A program made the translations under genes and the position numbers. From Flavobacteriales bacterium (GTDB taxonomy: Bacteria; Bacteroidota; Bacteroidia; Flavobacteriales_F; PHOS-HE28): 64,000 nucleotides of DNA. The stretch lies in assembly GCA_016699575.1 (NCBI GenBank), contig CP064979.1, forward strand, positions 4,278,001 to 4,342,000. Reading direction: 5' to 3'. This document shows positions 25,076 to 33,602 of the stretch, piece after piece (positions within the stretch are counted from its first letter, which is position 1; every line of letters starts with the position of its first letter). The notes below the pieces were generated by a model, which was not told the origin of the DNA, did not search any database, and was given only the letters and a program-made list of their open reading frames with translations.

Positions 25076-27733
25076 TTGAACGGTTCCGCGCATGCACGCA
25101 CGCGCGGCTTTGCCGTTCACTATACAGACCCCGCACCCGTGGCCACCAAGAATTCCCTCCGCGATACCGTAGCTGACGAAACCGAGGACACCCCGGCACC
25201 CGCACCAAAGCGTGCGCGCAACACCAAGAAGACCGCCCCGGCCGGTGAAAGCAAGTTCGCCCGCTTCAAGGCCTTCCTGGCCGACGAGCGCACCCACAAG
25301 GCGTTCGGGCTCTTCCTCATCGTCACTTCGTGCTTGTTGCTAACGGCCTTCACCAGCTATCTCTTCACGTGGAAGACCGACCAAGACCTGATGGCACGTC
25401 CGTGGAGCGAGTTCTTCAGCAAGGACGTGCAGGTGGACAACTGGCTGGGCAAGCTCGGTGCACTGCTCGCGCACAAGTTCATGCACGGTTGGTTCGGCAT
25501 CGCCGCGTTCACGTTCGTGCTGTGGAGCTTCCTCGGCGGCGTGCGCATCCTGTTGGGCACCTGGCTGCTGCCCAAGGGCAAGACCCTGCGCTATTCGCTC
25601 ATGGCATTGCTGTGGCTGCCCGCCCTGCTGGGCTTCGCTTTCCGTGGTGAACTCGGCTTCATGGGCGGTGGCATCGGGGCCACCATCAACGCGCACATGC
25701 AAAGCATGCTGGGCCAGGTGGGCGCCGGCGCGGTGCTGCTGCTGGCGGCCGGTGCCTTCAGCATGTACATGTTCAACCCATCGTTCGGCTGGGTGATGCG
25801 GTTGTTCGAAAAGAAAGCTGTTGCTGTGGGTGAAGAAGTTGAGGTGGAAGCAGCTCCTGTTGTTGAGGAACCGATACTGGCCGCTACCGGCAAGAACTCC
25901 TTGAAGATGGAAGTGGTGGATAACGAGGAGCCGGTGGTTGCTGCGAACCCTGCGGTGGTGGAACCCGTCGCTGCTGAAGAAGCGATCGAACTGGACGTGG
26001 AGACCGCCAAGGAGGAAGCGGAAGAAGAGGATGAAGCTTTGGAACTGGAATTGGAAACCACCGAAGCAGAAGACCTTGCCATCGACCCGATCATCCCCGC
26101 AGTGCCCATTGTAGTGGATGGCATGGCAGTAGTGGCCAACGCCGAGGAGAAGACCCTCAGCGATGAAGAGATCGAGAACAAACTGCAGGAGTTCGGCGAG
26201 TACGACCCGACGCTGGACCTGAGCGACTACGAACTGCCGCCGTTGGACCTTCTCGTGGACCATGGCAGCGGCGAGCTCACTGTGAGCAAGGAGGAACTGG
26301 AGGCGAACAAGGACCGCATCGTTGAGACCCTCTCCCACTACAACATCGCCATCGCCAAGATCAAAGCGACCATCGGACCAACGGTGACGCTGTACGAGAT
26401 CGTGCCGGAAGCGGGCGTGCGCATCAGCAAGATCAAGAACCTGGAAGACGACATCGCCCTGAGCCTCGCCGCACTGGGCATCCGCATCATAGCGCCGATC
26501 CCCGGCAAGGGCACCATTGGTATTGAAGTGCCCAACAGCAAGCCGCAGGTGGTGGGCATGCGCGCCGTGGTGGCCAGCGAGAAGTTCCAGAACAGCAGTG
26601 CCGACCTGCCTATCGTACTGGGCAAGACCATCAGCAACGAGACGTTCGTCACCGACCTCACCAAGATGCCGCACTTGCTCATGGCCGGTGCGACCGGTCA
26701 GGGCAAGTCAGTAGGCTTGAACGCGATCCTCGTGAGCCTGCTCTACAAAAAGCATCCGAGCCAGATCAAGTTCGTGCTGGTGGATCCGAAGAAGGTGGAA
26801 CTGACCCTCTTCAACAAGATCGAGCGCCACTTCCTGGCCAAGCTGCCGGGCGACAGCGACGCCATCATCACCGACACCAAGAAGGTAGTGGCCACGCTTA
26901 ACAGCCTTTGTATCGAAATGGACGAGCGTTACGAGTTGCTGAAGAACGCGCAGGTCCGCAACATCAAGGAGTACAACGCCAAGTTCGTGAGCCGCCGGTT
27001 GAACCCGGAGAACGGCCACCGCTTCCTCCCCTACATCGTTCTGGTGGTGGACGAGTTCGCCGATCTGATCATGACGGCCGGCCGCGAGGTGGAAACGCCC
27101 ATCGCCCGCCTGGCCCAGTTGGCGCGCGCCATCGGCATCCACCTGATCATCGCCACGCAGCGCCCGAGCGTCAACATCATCACCGGTACCATCAAGGCCA
27201 ACTTCCCGGCGCGCATCGCCTTCCGCGTGACGAGCAAGGTGGACAGCCGCACCATCCTGGACAGCGGCGGCGCCGAGCAGCTCATCGGTCGTGGCGACAT
27301 GCTGCTGAGCACCGGCAACGACCTGATCCGTATCCAGTGCGCCTTTGTGGATACGCCCGAGGTGGAGAGCATTACCGAGTTCATCGGTGCGCAACGCGGC
27401 TACCCCGAGGCGCTGCAACTGCCCGAGGTGCCCACCGAGGAGGGCGAGGGCGGTGGCGACATCGACGAGGGCGATCGCGACAGCATGTTCGAGGAGGCCG
27501 CGCGACTGGTGGTGCAGACGCAGCAGGGCAGCACCTCGCTCATCCAGCGCAAACTGAAGCTCGGTTACAACCGCGCTGGCCGCATTGTGGACCAATTGGA
27601 GAGCGCTGGAATCTTGGGGCCCTTCGAGGGCAGTAAGGCCCGCCGGGTGATGATCCCGAACGAGGCCGCATTGCATGCGCACCTGAATGCTGGGATGACG
27701 GAGAGCGCTGGACCGGGGATGGGGGGGTATTAA
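25076..27733 (+). CDS. ftsK: DNA translocase FtsK/SpoIIIE
   Basis: FtsK pumps chromosomal DNA at the division septum and helps XerCD resolve dimers. The protein has about 885 residues and carries four N-terminal transmembrane helices (about 75-230), then a long acidic Glu-rich linker (about 250-370). The motor follows. Walker A GATGQGKS lies near residue 538 and Walker B VLVVDEFADL near 657. The C-terminal winged-helix gamma domain has QQGSTSLIQRKLKLGYNRAGRIVDQLE. The start is uncertain: a GTG at 25139 (VATKNSLRD) is a good alternative, because the first 21 residues look unconserved. The last 83 bp are repeated at 28345-28427 beyond a toxin-antitoxin pair. Confidence 0.95.
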   Translation: MNGSAHARTRGFAVHYTDPAPVATKNSLRDTVADETEDTPAPAPKRARNTKKTAPAGESKFARFKAFLADERTHKAFGLFLIVTSCLLLTAFTSYLFTWKTDQDLMARPWSEFFSKDVQVDNWLGKLGALLAHKFMHGWFGIAAFTFVLWSFLGGVRILLGTWLLPKGKTLRYSLMALLWLPALLGFAFRGELGFMGGGIGATINAHMQSMLGQVGAGAVLLLAAGAFSMYMFNPSFGWVMRLFEKKAVAVGEEVEVEAAPVVEEPILAATGKNSLKMEVVDNEEPVVAANPAVVEPVAAEEAIELDVETAKEEAEEEDEALELELETTEAEDLAIDPIIPAVPIVVDGMAVVANAEEKTLSDEEIENKLQEFGEYDPTLDLSDYELPPLDLLVDHGSGELTVSKEELEANKDRIVETLSHYNIAIAKIKATIGPTVTLYEIVPEAGVRISKIKNLEDDIALSLAALGIRIIAPIPGKGTIGIEVPNSKPQVVGMRAVVASEKFQNSSADLPIVLGKTISNETFVTDLTKMPHLLMAGATGQGKSVGLNAILVSLLYKKHPSQIKFVLVDPKKVELTLFNKIERHFLAKLPGDSDAIITDTKKVVATLNSLCIEMDERYELLKNAQVRNIKEYNAKFVSRRLNPENGHRFLPYIVLVVDEFADLIMTAGREVETPIARLAQLARAIGIHLIIATQRPSVNIITGTIKANFPARIAFRVTSKVDSRTILDSGGAEQLIGRGDMLLSTGNDLIRIQCAFVDTPEVESITEFIGAQRGYPEALQLPEVPTEEGEGGGDIDEGDRDSMFEEAARLVVQTQQGSTSLIQRKLKLGYNRAGRIVDQLESAGILGPFEGSKARRVMIPNEAALHAHLNAGMTESAGPGMGGY

Positions 27734-27756
27734 GATCGGCCGTTGGGTCGATGACC

Positions 27757-27764
27757 TACATTTG
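27757..27764 (+). promoter_or_regulatory. -7 promoter box TACATTTG of the TA pair
   Basis: This is an exact TAnnTTTG match 17 nt before the antitoxin ATG, inside the inserted segment. The pair therefore brings its own promoter and does not depend on ftsK transcription. Confidence 0.55.
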
Positions 27765-27781
27765 AACAACGCACTTGTCCA

Positions 27782-28012
27782 ATGGACTACTTGAAGATCA
27801 TTACGGTGGACCCCGCTATCCGCAGTGGGAAACCATGCATCAGGGGCATGCGCATCACGGTGGGCGATGTCTTGGAGTACCTCGGCGGGGGCATGACCAC
27901 CCAAGAGATCCTTAACGATTTCCCTTACCTCACCGAAGAGGATATTCGCGCGTGCCTAGCCTACGCCGGTGACCGCGAACGCCGTTTGCACACCATTCCG
28001 CCTGCGGCGTGA
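27782..28012 (+). CDS. DUF433-family antitoxin
   Basis: The 76-residue protein is a typical DUF433 antitoxin. It starts with ITVDPAIRSGKPCIRGMRITVGDVLEYL, continues with GMTTQEILNDFPYLTEEDIRACLAYA, and ends in a short basic tail. The DPxIxxGKPxIxGTRI-like block is the domain signature, and the fold is a winged-helix related to VapB-type DNA-binding antitoxins. It overlaps the downstream DUF5615 toxin start by 4 bp (GTGA). It would neutralise the toxin and repress its own promoter at 27757. The module is enclosed by copies of the ftsK end. Confidence 0.92.
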   Translation: MDYLKIITVDPAIRSGKPCIRGMRITVGDVLEYLGGGMTTQEILNDFPYLTEEDIRACLAYAGDRERRLHTIPPAA

Positions 28013-28347
28013 AGTTCCTGATCGATCACAACCTCTCTCCTATTCTGGTCCATCACCTGAAGGACCATTATCCTGGCTCAGTTCATACCTCAACACTTGG
28101 CTTTGATCGTACGCCTGACCATGACCTGTGGCGGTACGCAAAGGATAACGGCTTCAGCATTCTTACCAAAGACACCGACTTCGAGCAGCTCAGTTTGTTG
28201 CACGGGGCACCCCCGAAGGTGATCTGGTTGCGCATCGGTAATGCACCGACCAAAGTGGTCCGCGAGCTGATCGATGCACATCGTGATGACATACAAGCCT
28301 TTCTGCAAGATGAGGAGCGCTCGTTCATGGCTCTCGGGCCTGGTTGA
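28009..28347 (+). CDS. DUF5615 PIN-like toxin
   Basis: The 112-residue protein belongs to the DUF5615 (Mut7-C-like, PIN-like) ribonuclease group that partners DUF433. MKFLIDHNLSP supplies the first acidic residue (D6), HDLWRYAKDNGFSILTKDTDFEQL supplies DxDF, and VIWLRIGN follows. It starts at a GTG overlapping the antitoxin stop. The stop TGA is the first triplet of the second copy of the ftsK tail, so the 3' boundary of the inserted module coincides with the end of this gene. An endonuclease activity against RNA is expected from the family. Confidence 0.9.
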   Translation: MKFLIDHNLSPILVHHLKDHYPGSVHTSTLGFDRTPDHDLWRYAKDNGFSILTKDTDFEQLSLLHGAPPKVIWLRIGNAPTKVVRELIDAHRDDIQAFLQDEERSFMALGPG

Positions 28348-28427
28348 TCCCGAACGAGGCCGCGCTGCATGCGCACCTGAACACGGGTATGACGGAGAGC
28401 GCTGGACCGGGGATGGGGGGGTATTAA
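28345..28427 (+). repeat. ftsK: Second copy of the ftsK 3' end
   Basis: This 83-bp segment would encode IPNEAALHAHLNTGMTESAGPGMGGY followed by TAA if read in the ftsK frame; the ftsK tail proper differs by one residue (Ala for Thr). It has no start codon of its own and is a remnant, not a gene. Confidence 0.8.
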
Positions 28428-28448
28428 CGACAACAACAACGGAGCGCA

Positions 28449-28751
28449 ATGCAATACAGAATCAACCGTCTCCAACTTGTCGTCGTCTTCCTTACGGTCG
28501 TCTTGCTTGTGGCAGCCTTGGCTTATCCACCTTGGGTCGGCGCTTCGATCGAGATGACAACAATCGGGGATACGGCCGTTTACTCACCTGTGAGGGAGAG
28601 TTTCGCAGGCTGGGCGTCTTACGCTGAACGGATAGATAAGTATGGTCGTGTGGAGCTTGGCCTCCTCCTCTTTGAGTGGGCTGCGATAGTGGCAATCGGG
28701 CTCGTCAGCTTTTTGTCCGTGCGAAGCAAGACGCTGGAGACTAGAGGATAG
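28449..28751 (+). CDS. Small two-helix membrane protein, unknown
   Basis: The 100-residue protein has an N-terminal hydrophobic segment (LVVVFLTVVLLVAALAYPPW), a polar middle with KYGRVELG, and a second segment (LLLFEWAAIVAIGLVSFL). No known motif. It follows the duplicated ftsK tail by 21 bp and converges on the next gene, with an 11-bp overlap at the 3' ends. It belongs to a short run of unknown genes behind the TA insertion. Confidence 0.6.
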   Translation: MQYRINRLQLVVVFLTVVLLVAALAYPPWVGASIEMTTIGDTAVYSPVRESFAGWASYAERIDKYGRVELGLLLFEWAAIVAIGLVSFLSVRSKTLETRG

Positions 28752-29307
28752 TCGCGGGCGTCTGATAATGCAGAGCCTCAGCAGCGCGCACCAATTGCAT
28801 TGCGTCCCTCTTCGTTTTTGCCAAGACACGAAACAGGAAGGAGTCCGAGGGCAATCGCGTGTGTTCAACTTGTCCGACAAGAACCGGAGCCATGAATGGG
28901 ATATCCCCATCGCGATCAATCGTCCCCTCTTCGACGTTGATACGCTTGATGCCTGACCATACTACCAACCCGGAGATGACGGTCGATGCTAGAAGGTCCA
29001 GAATTCCGTCGCACGAACCCGAGGCTTCCTCATAGTAATTCACAAACGGCCGGTATGCCGTATCTCTAGTTCTAAGGGAGTGGAAGACCCTAGTCAACTG
29101 CCTTGACTCGTGACAACGGAGGAAGTAGTAGTTCGGGCTTTCTTCAAAACCGACGGCTGGCAGGCCCTCGACGTGCAGTTCACGGACATGCGCGCATCGG
29201 TCTAGGCCATAGAGGATCACGTACTTGTCCGCAAGCTCTGGCTGGGAGAAAAAGGGCACTCGGGAGCAAGCGCTGTCCCCCAAGTCCACTGCATACACTT
29301 TGTTCAT
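28741..29307 (-). CDS. Hypothetical protein, unknown
   Basis: The 188-residue soluble protein has no signal peptide and no motif that I recognise. Features seen: an N-terminal VYAVDLGDSACSRV, a run with VILYGLDRCAHVRELHVEGLP, one moderately hydrophobic stretch (ILDLLASTVISGLVVWSGI) that could be a buried strand or weak membrane segment, and a C-terminal amphipathic helix with KTKRDAMQLVRAAEAL. It is overlapped at its 3' end by the small membrane-protein gene. A TATCTTTG box lies exactly 4 nt before the ATG, suggesting a leaderless transcript. Confidence 0.55.
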   Translation of the reverse strand: MNKVYAVDLGDSACSRVPFFSQPELADKYVILYGLDRCAHVRELHVEGLPAVGFEESPNYYFLRCHESRQLTRVFHSLRTRDTAYRPFVNYYEEASGSCDGILDLLASTVISGLVVWSGIKRINVEEGTIDRDGDIPFMAPVLVGQVEHTRLPSDSFLFRVLAKTKRDAMQLVRAAEALHYQTPATIL

Positions 29308-29311
29308 TCGG

Positions 29312-29319
29312 CAAAGATA
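29312..29319 (-). promoter_or_regulatory. -7 promoter box TATCTTTG, 4 nt before ATG
   Basis: This is an exact TAnnTTTG match on the minus strand. The spacing to the ATG at 29307 is 4 nt, so transcription would start at or next to the initiation codon. Confidence 0.5.
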
Positions 29320-29400
29320 ACACCCTGAACGACAGCGGAGTGATACGACCTAGACGCAGTCGCGAGTGGAACTTAACGGGGAGCGAGCTGTAGGCTTCGA

Positions 29401-29553
29401 CTAGGTGGTGGCGTCGGTTGATGGCTTGCGGAAGCGGTCGGTGAGTTCGGTGGAAAGCATGAGGACGTCTTCTGGTGAAAGTCCACGGCAGAGGGCGCAT
29501 GGCCGCACGGAAACCCCTGTTTGAAGCGTTACGTAAACACCCCGCCAACGCAT
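29401..29553 (-). CDS. Possible small ORF with CxxC, doubtful
   Basis: A minus-strand frame of about 50 codons contains RPCALCRGLSPEDVLMLSTEL, with one CxxC and a helix-like segment. It is divergent from the 29562 gene in a 254-bp gap that otherwise shows nothing. No ribosome-binding site or promoter box is evident, and it may not be a gene. Confidence 0.25.
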   Translation of the reverse strand: MRWRGVYVTLQTGVSVRPCALCRGLSPEDVLMLSTELTDRFRKPSTDATT

Positions 29554-29561
29554 GAAGCGCC

Positions 29562-30233
29562 ATGATCCGCTCAGGAATGACACCCGTTCAGGTGGCTTCG
29601 GCCGCCCGGAAGGACGTTGGTCAGCTGAAGCAGCATGTGCTGGAGAAGCACGCTGACCTAGCGCTGGCCTCCGGGAAGGAGGAGACGGAGCGCGGTGGTG
29701 CCTTCCAATCGGACAAGGGCCTGCAATGGGTGTACGTGGTCACCGCGGCAAAAGGACGCGTTACGCTCTACCCGTTGCTGTGGTGGGCCACTACTGATGG
29801 GATCTGTGCCCTGCAGATCGACGCTGAGGGTCCGGCGCAGTACTTCCAGCCGCATGTGCTTGACCGCTACCTGAAGCGATACCTGCACCGGAAGGGCGGC
29901 CGCATCGGGGCGATCCGGCAGTTCCACAAGAACAACTACGACAAGGTGTTCCATCCGGACACCTACAAGAACGATCGGGACAGCTATGTGGCTGCGGTGG
30001 ACAACGGCTACGTGGTGGGCGAGAACCTGAAGGCCCATGCCATCGTGTACTTCCGCACCTTCTACGATGCCGTGACCGGGCGACGGCGGTTCGGTCACCT
30101 GCGGGCTTCGCTGCGGTGGCGCTCGGCCATCAAGAACTTGACCTTCGAGCGCAAAGGGCGCTGCGATACGCCGCACACAGCCTGGGGCCTTGGCTACGAC
30201 CTGCAATGGCCGACGTGGCGCGCTGCTGCGTGA
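29562..30233 (+). CDS. Hypothetical protein, unknown
   Basis: The 223-residue protein has no signal peptide or membrane segment and no domain that I recognise. It is basic and aromatic-rich, with the segments GLQWVYVVTAAKGRVTLYPLLWW, HVLDRYLKRYLHRKGG and KAHAIVYFRTFYDAVTGRRRFGHL. The first 30 residues (TPVQVASAARKDVGQLKQHVLEKH) look like a small helix-turn-helix-like bundle. It stands alone between the unknown genes behind the TA insertion and the sulfatase, convergent with the latter. Its G+C matches the host rather than the AT-rich cassettes, so recent transfer is not evident. Confidence 0.5.
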   Translation: MIRSGMTPVQVASAARKDVGQLKQHVLEKHADLALASGKEETERGGAFQSDKGLQWVYVVTAAKGRVTLYPLLWWATTDGICALQIDAEGPAQYFQPHVLDRYLKRYLHRKGGRIGAIRQFHKNNYDKVFHPDTYKNDRDSYVAAVDNGYVVGENLKAHAIVYFRTFYDAVTGRRRFGHLRASLRWRSAIKNLTFERKGRCDTPHTAWGLGYDLQWPTWRAAA

Positions 30234-30251
30234 GCGTGGCTTCTGGTCAGT

Positions 30252-31766
30252 TCACTCCTTCACCAGCCTTACCATGGTTCTCCGGTCAGCTTGCACCAGA
30301 TCCAAGAAGTAAAGGCCCGGCGCCAAGGCTCGCAGATCCAGCTCATTCGTGATGGATCGGGAGAACAGAGACCTTCCAAGCGCGTCACACACCCGCACGG
30401 TGATGGGCAGCGGTAGTGGCGCCTGAACGGACACCATATCCTGCGCCGGGTTGGGATGAACAACGAACAAGCCTTGCTGACCAGGTCCGTCAATGAGCAG
30501 CGGTGAAGCACAATCAGCGGCGAGCGCGTCGTAGGCCAGCTGTTCATCGATGGAGAGACCACCGCTCAAGAGGTTGGTGCTTTCCCACGGATCGTTCAGC
30601 AGATCGAAGAAGAGCTGCGAGCCGTTGTCCTGGTCGATGAGCTTCCAGCGTTCATCGCGGACGGCATAACCGCTCACTGCACCCTGCGACACATCGGCGC
30701 GCAAGCAAGAGCGCACGGAAATACCTGATTGTGTGAACATCGGTAGAAGGCTTCGGCTGTCCTCGTAGACCGGTAACACGGCACCCGTCACTTCAACGAT
30801 CGTTGCGAACAGATCGGTGCTGTTCACAAGGGCGCCTTCACGCTCAGCGGCTCGTGTGATCCCCGGCCCTGCCATGACCAACGGTGCCCGAACGCCCCCT
30901 TCGAACAACGTGCCTTTGGCGTGACCGGGCGTGTACGGTGATTGGATCACGTCCATATCGGTGCCGTTGTCGCCGATGAAGATGACCAGTGTGTTGGCGA
31001 GTTCTGCCGGGGTAAGCGATCCCAGGAGCCTCCCCAGCTCGTAGTCCACGCTTTCCACCATGGCCAGGTAGTACGGCAGGGGGTTCGCTGCGATGCTGTC
31101 CGGGTCGGTAGGCAGTGGCCCTTGTTCATGCATGAAGAGCGGTGGCCGGTGCAGCGGGGTGTGCGGTGCGGTGTAGGCCAGCCAGCACAACCAGGGGGTG
31201 GTTTGCTGATCGATCCAGTCAATGGCACGATCGGTGAGGGCTGTGGTGATATAGTCGGTGGAAGGGGTTGTGGTGCCATCGATGGTGAGCGGCCACATGT
31301 TGTAGTTGCTCACCGCCCCGGTGAGGACCCCGGCAAAGTGCGGGACGCCCATGGTGTTGGGATAAGTGGCATCGGGCTGAAGGCCGCCCAAATGCCATTT
31401 GCCGATGATGCACGAGGCATAACCGCTGCCGTTGTTGGTGAGGTACTGGTGGAGCGTGACTTCGTTCGATGGCAGCAGAGACAGATCGCCGGGATTGAGC
31501 ACGCCCGTGCGGAACCCGTAGCGGCCCGTAAGGATCGTGCTGCGCGTGGGAGAGCACAAGGGGTTCACCCAAACGTTGTCGAACGTGAGCCCTTGGGCCA
31601 TGAGGGCCCCCAGGTTGGGCATGGCGGCCTTAACCGGTCCGGCCATGTACCCCGGAACAGGATCAAGCCCAAGGTCATCGGCGATGATGAGCAGGACATT
31701 GGGTTGCTGCGCCGCTCCATGACGGGCGACCCAGAACGCGATCAAGAACAGGATGGACCTGGACAT
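30252..31766 (-). CDS. T9SS-exported sulfatase (arylsulfatase type)
   Basis: The 504-residue protein has a signal peptide (MSRSILFLIAFWVARHGAAQ). The alkaline-phosphatase-fold sulfatase domain begins NVLLIIADDLG. The formylglycine site is CSPTR at 71-75, then TGRYGFRTG. FIGDNGTDMD supplies metal ligands in the middle. The C-terminal 70 residues, with HPNPAQDMV, ALGRSL and LAPGLYFLDLV, form a Por-type T9SS sorting domain, so it should be secreted or attached to the surface. Substrate could be a sulfated polysaccharide. The Cys-type motif needs a maturase (FGE or anSME), and none is seen in this window. The start at MSRS is preferred over a longer frame. Confidence 0.9.
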   Translation of the reverse strand: MSRSILFLIAFWVARHGAAQQPNVLLIIADDLGLDPVPGYMAGPVKAAMPNLGALMAQGLTFDNVWVNPLCSPTRSTILTGRYGFRTGVLNPGDLSLLPSNEVTLHQYLTNNGSGYASCIIGKWHLGGLQPDATYPNTMGVPHFAGVLTGAVSNYNMWPLTIDGTTTPSTDYITTALTDRAIDWIDQQTTPWLCWLAYTAPHTPLHRPPLFMHEQGPLPTDPDSIAANPLPYYLAMVESVDYELGRLLGSLTPAELANTLVIFIGDNGTDMDVIQSPYTPGHAKGTLFEGGVRAPLVMAGPGITRAAEREGALVNSTDLFATIVEVTGAVLPVYEDSRSLLPMFTQSGISVRSCLRADVSQGAVSGYAVRDERWKLIDQDNGSQLFFDLLNDPWESTNLLSGGLSIDEQLAYDALAADCASPLLIDGPGQQGLFVVHPNPAQDMVSVQAPLPLPITVRVCDALGRSLFSRSITNELDLRALAPGLYFLDLVQADRRTMVRLVKE

Positions 31767-32053
31767 GTGGCAAGGACTTGTGATCCGCTTTCTGGTTTGA
31801 TCAAGAGCATTTTTCCATGCACGCGCCCACAAGATCACGGACCATGGAGGACAAGACCAATATAGATCAACATAACACGCGGCTGGTGCCCGTCGTTTCC
31901 CGCTGTGAGGCGCGAGCAGGGCCGATCCCGTTGCTCAGGTACCCAACCAACCGTCCTTCGCGCACCTCTCCTAACGCAGGATCACCGCTTGCCCTTCGGG
32001 CCTTCGTCGAGCGTTGGTATCGGCTTGGTTCGCGCGACCTCCATCGGCACACC

Positions 32054-33009
32054 ATGAAAGCCATCATTGCGCCCGGTTCGGCCCGCCGGAGAACCTGGAA
32101 CTCCGGGATGTGCCCGTACCCAAGCCCAGCGGTCGCCATGTGCTGGTGCGTGTGCACGCCACCACGGTGAACGACTACGACTGGAGCATGGTACGCGGTC
32201 GGCCTTACATCTACCGGCTCTTCTTCGGGTTGTTCCGGCCGTGGCAGACCGTTCCGGGCATGGAACTGTCGGGCGTGGTGGCGGCCTTGGGGACCAAAGC
32301 CACCAAGTGGCGCGTTGGTGACCTGGTCTATGGGGATACCTCGAACGGAGGTTTGGGCACCTTCGCCGAACTGGTGGCCGTGCCTGAGGATGAATTGCGG
32401 CGCATACCTGCTGGACTTCCTTTCACAACGGCTGCGGCCATACCGCATGCGTTGGAATTGGCTTACCAGGCAATTGTGGGCGTCGGCCAGCTGACCAATG
32501 GAGAACGTGTCCTGGTCAATGGTGCCGGTGGCGGAGTAGGCACCTTCGCTTTGCAATTGGCCAAGCACAAGGGCTGCACGGTGTGGGGCGTGGACAAGGG
32601 TGAAAAACTGGAAGCGATGACCGCCCTCGGTTTCGATCACGTCATCGACTACAAGCAACAGGACTTCACGCGCCTCGGGGAACGCTTCGACCTGGTGGTG
32701 GACACGAAGACGAAACGTGGACCGCGCAGCATCGCACGCGCGCTTTCACCTCGAGGCCGCTACGTTACCGTAGGTGGAGATCCCGGCCGATTGATCGTGG
32801 TGTTGTTCGCACGGGTGCTCGGTCGGAAGAACTTCCACATCGTCGCGCTGAAGTCGAACAAGAACCTAGATGCCCTGGCACCGCTCCTGAGCAACGGCAC
32901 ATTGAAACCCGTGGTGGACGGCCCTTACCCGCTGAGCGAAGCCCCACGGCTGGTGCGCTACTTCGGCGAAGGGAAGCACACGGGCAAGGTGGTGATGACG
33001 GTGCAGTGA
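32054..33009 (+). CDS. MDR-family NADPH:quinone reductase-like; 5' frameshift
   Basis: This is a medium-chain dehydrogenase/reductase of the zinc-free quinone oxidoreductase group. GHVLV-like RHVLVRVHATTVNDYDW starts the catalytic domain. The nucleotide-binding fold has GAGGGVGTFALQLAKHKG and VDKGEKLEAM, with VIDYKQQDF after it. The family's N-terminus, MKAII-C-x-RFGPPENLEL, is split: ATGAAAGCCATCAT starts at 32054 in one frame, and CARFGPPENLEL continues in another, as if one T were missing near 32068. Without the shift the open frame can only begin at a TTG at 32014, with unrelated residues. A sequencing error or a genuine inactivating deletion are both possible. Confidence 0.7.
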
Positions 33010-33093
33010 ACACTTCACCTTTCAAATGATGTGTTAATCCCGTTGCGGTCCGGTCGGGGTGCGTTCTACGTTCGTCGCCGTTTTTCACCCGGT

Positions 33094-33417
33094 ATGTTCC
33101 CCAAAGCCCAACGATTGCTCCGCACCGGCCTCTTGGCGTGCGTGATGCTGTTGGGCTTCCAGTTCCTGTTGCCGCATGCACTGCATGCCATGGGCCATGT
33201 GGCCATGCTTGAAGAGGGCGTGGTACCACCATTGGTCCAGGAAGAAGAAGGGGCCGGTGCCGGGATCGATGAAGACCACTTGACCTTGGCCTTTGGCCCG
33301 GAGCATCTGCGCATTGTGCAGTTGCGGCAAGCGTGGTCCATTGTGCATAGCGGTAACGCGCAGCGGCCCTTGGTCGCCTTCCTGCACGCCAGCGGGCTTC
33401 AGCCTTCGGCTCCCTGA
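33094..33417 (+). CDS. Small exported/membrane protein, unknown
   Basis: The 107-residue protein has one hydrophobic segment (TGLLACVMLLGFQFLLPHALHAM) followed by an acidic patch (LVQEEEGAGAGIDEDHL) and a soluble tail. No motif is recognised. It precedes the efflux operon by 185 bp. The His-rich LPHALHAMGHVAM could bind metal, but that is speculative. The later ATG (33094) is preferred to the one at 33031 because it begins just before the hydrophobic segment. Confidence 0.5.
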   Translation: MFPKAQRLLRTGLLACVMLLGFQFLLPHALHAMGHVAMLEEGVVPPLVQEEEGAGAGIDEDHLTLAFGPEHLRIVQLRQAWSIVHSGNAQRPLVAFLHASGLQPSAP

Positions 33418-33602
33418 GCAGTTGTTGATCCGGGCATGGTCGCGGTAGGTGTCGCTTTCCGGTGATCGCCGAACGCGCATCGCCACCGCCTCGCTCCTCC
33501 CCCCCCTGCACGTCGTTCCGTTGCACCGCGTCCGGTCCGGCCGAAGACATCGGAACTCCCGCAAGGCCTCGTTCCTCTTTCCGCTCAGCAGCACAGAACC
33601 GT

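Larger units (their letters stand above)
27651..28427 (+). mobile_element. TA module flanked by a duplicated ftsK 3' end
   Basis: The final 83 bp of ftsK (27651-27733) recur at 28345-28427 with 77 identical bases. Between them lie only a promoter box and the DUF433/DUF5615 gene pair (27734-28344). Of the six differences, five leave the encoded tail unchanged or are in a single Ala/Thr codon, so both copies evolved as ftsK ends in different lineages. This is the footprint expected if a small element carrying its own ftsK end entered the 3' end of ftsK while keeping the reading frame intact. No recombinase is present within it. Confidence 0.75.

Noticed and set aside
25340..26674. 444-codon antisense frame within ftsK
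   Set aside because: It is opposite the ftsK linker and motor; Phe/His-rich translation reflects the complement of Glu/Lys codons.
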